From: Sulfitobacter sp. F26169L | GTDB taxonomy: Bacteria; Pseudomonadota; Alphaproteobacteria; Rhodobacterales; Rhodobacteraceae | DNA: 64,000 bases | Assembly: GCF_026410285.1 (NCBI RefSeq) | Contig: NZ_JAPMLP010000004.1 | Location: 282,036 to 346,035 of the forward strand | Direction of reading: 5' to 3' | In this document: positions 63,953 through 64,000 of the stretch, piece by piece | Numbering within the stretch: position 1 is the stretch's first letter | How the letters are laid out: the number at the start of each line of letters is the position of its first letter | Program-made: the position numbers and the translations under genes | The notes under the pieces: model-generated | What the model was told of the DNA's origin: nothing | What the model saw: only the letters and a program-made list of their open reading frames with translations | Database searches by the model: none

Positions 63953-64000
63953 TGAGAGCCGATTAGTGGGGGCGGGGCAAAGGACGGGGTGCAATCCGTT

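Noticed and set aside
1-64000. CRISPR arrays, insertion sequences, phage genes
   Set aside because: No regularly spaced repeats, transposase, integrase or phage structural genes were seen on either strand.

Overview
The window looks like a chromosomal segment of a marine alphaproteobacterium of the order Rhodobacterales (Roseobacter group). The grounds are gene content and order: an aapJQMP amino-acid transporter, the run argB-engB-MOSC-yidC near rpmH-rnpA-yidD, an ATP12-type F1 assembly chaperone, hemC/hemE divergence, a homogentisate cluster with a DUF2783 protein, and a decayed RTX/Hint protein gene of a roseobacter type. The assignment is inferred from gene families and was not tested by a search.

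Positions 1-22,900 hold the S10-spc-alpha ribosomal-protein supercluster, from the 3' part of tuf to rplQ. It is collinear with the classical order but cut into blocks by unrelated genes: a fatty-acid desaturase (tuf/rpsJ), cspA plus a DUF1206 membrane protein (rplW/rplB), a four-gene island including a DUF3800 protein (rplP/rpmC), and an acyltransferase-3 membrane protein (rpmD/rplO). Most blocks end in a clear intrinsic terminator. Upstream of rpsJ, rpmC, rplO and possibly rplB and rpsM there are sigma70-like promoters with 17-base spacers, so the cluster appears to be several transcription units. Ribosomal protein L3 carries an unusual Ala/Glu-rich tail of about 70 residues.

Positions 23,000-33,300 carry a periplasmic HtrA protease, a tight run rarA, crcB, a RluA-family pseudouridine synthase, a HAD phosphatase and an ATP12 chaperone, then the aapJQMP general L-amino-acid ABC transporter with a strong hairpin after aapJ. 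Positions 33,280-42,760 lie on the minus strand: rpmH-rnpA-yidD, a broken gene, ttcA, an EAL phosphodiesterase with a degenerate GGDEF, yidC, a MOSC protein, engB, argB, a ferredoxin-like protein and SixA.

Positions 43,050-52,940 hold a TVP38-family membrane protein overlapping a flavin disulfide reductase, a histidine kinase, tRNA-Arg(ACG), then about 2 kb of decayed RTX/Hint gene, followed by hemC, hemE, tspO, idi and a c-type cytochrome. Positions 53,100-58,520 are a homogentisate/aromatic degradation cluster: a DUF2783 protein, a FAD monooxygenase, an MBL-fold hydrolase, fumarylacetoacetase, homogentisate dioxygenase and a divergent MarR regulator. The dioxygenase gene hmgA is a pseudogene with two internal deletions and a frameshift, so the pathway seems broken at this locus. 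The window ends with a copper chaperone (PCuAC) and a Cys-containing small protein, an HtrA protease divergent from a response regulator/histidine kinase pair, and a quinone oxidoreductase.

No CRISPR array, insertion sequence or phage gene was seen. The most notable signals are three independent decayed genes (after yidD, next to tRNA-Arg, and hmgA), the interrupted ribosomal supercluster with its re-created promoters, and the L3 tail. I did not find a clear multi-gene defence or otherwise undescribed system; the nearest candidate is the DUF3800 gene inside the ribosomal cluster.
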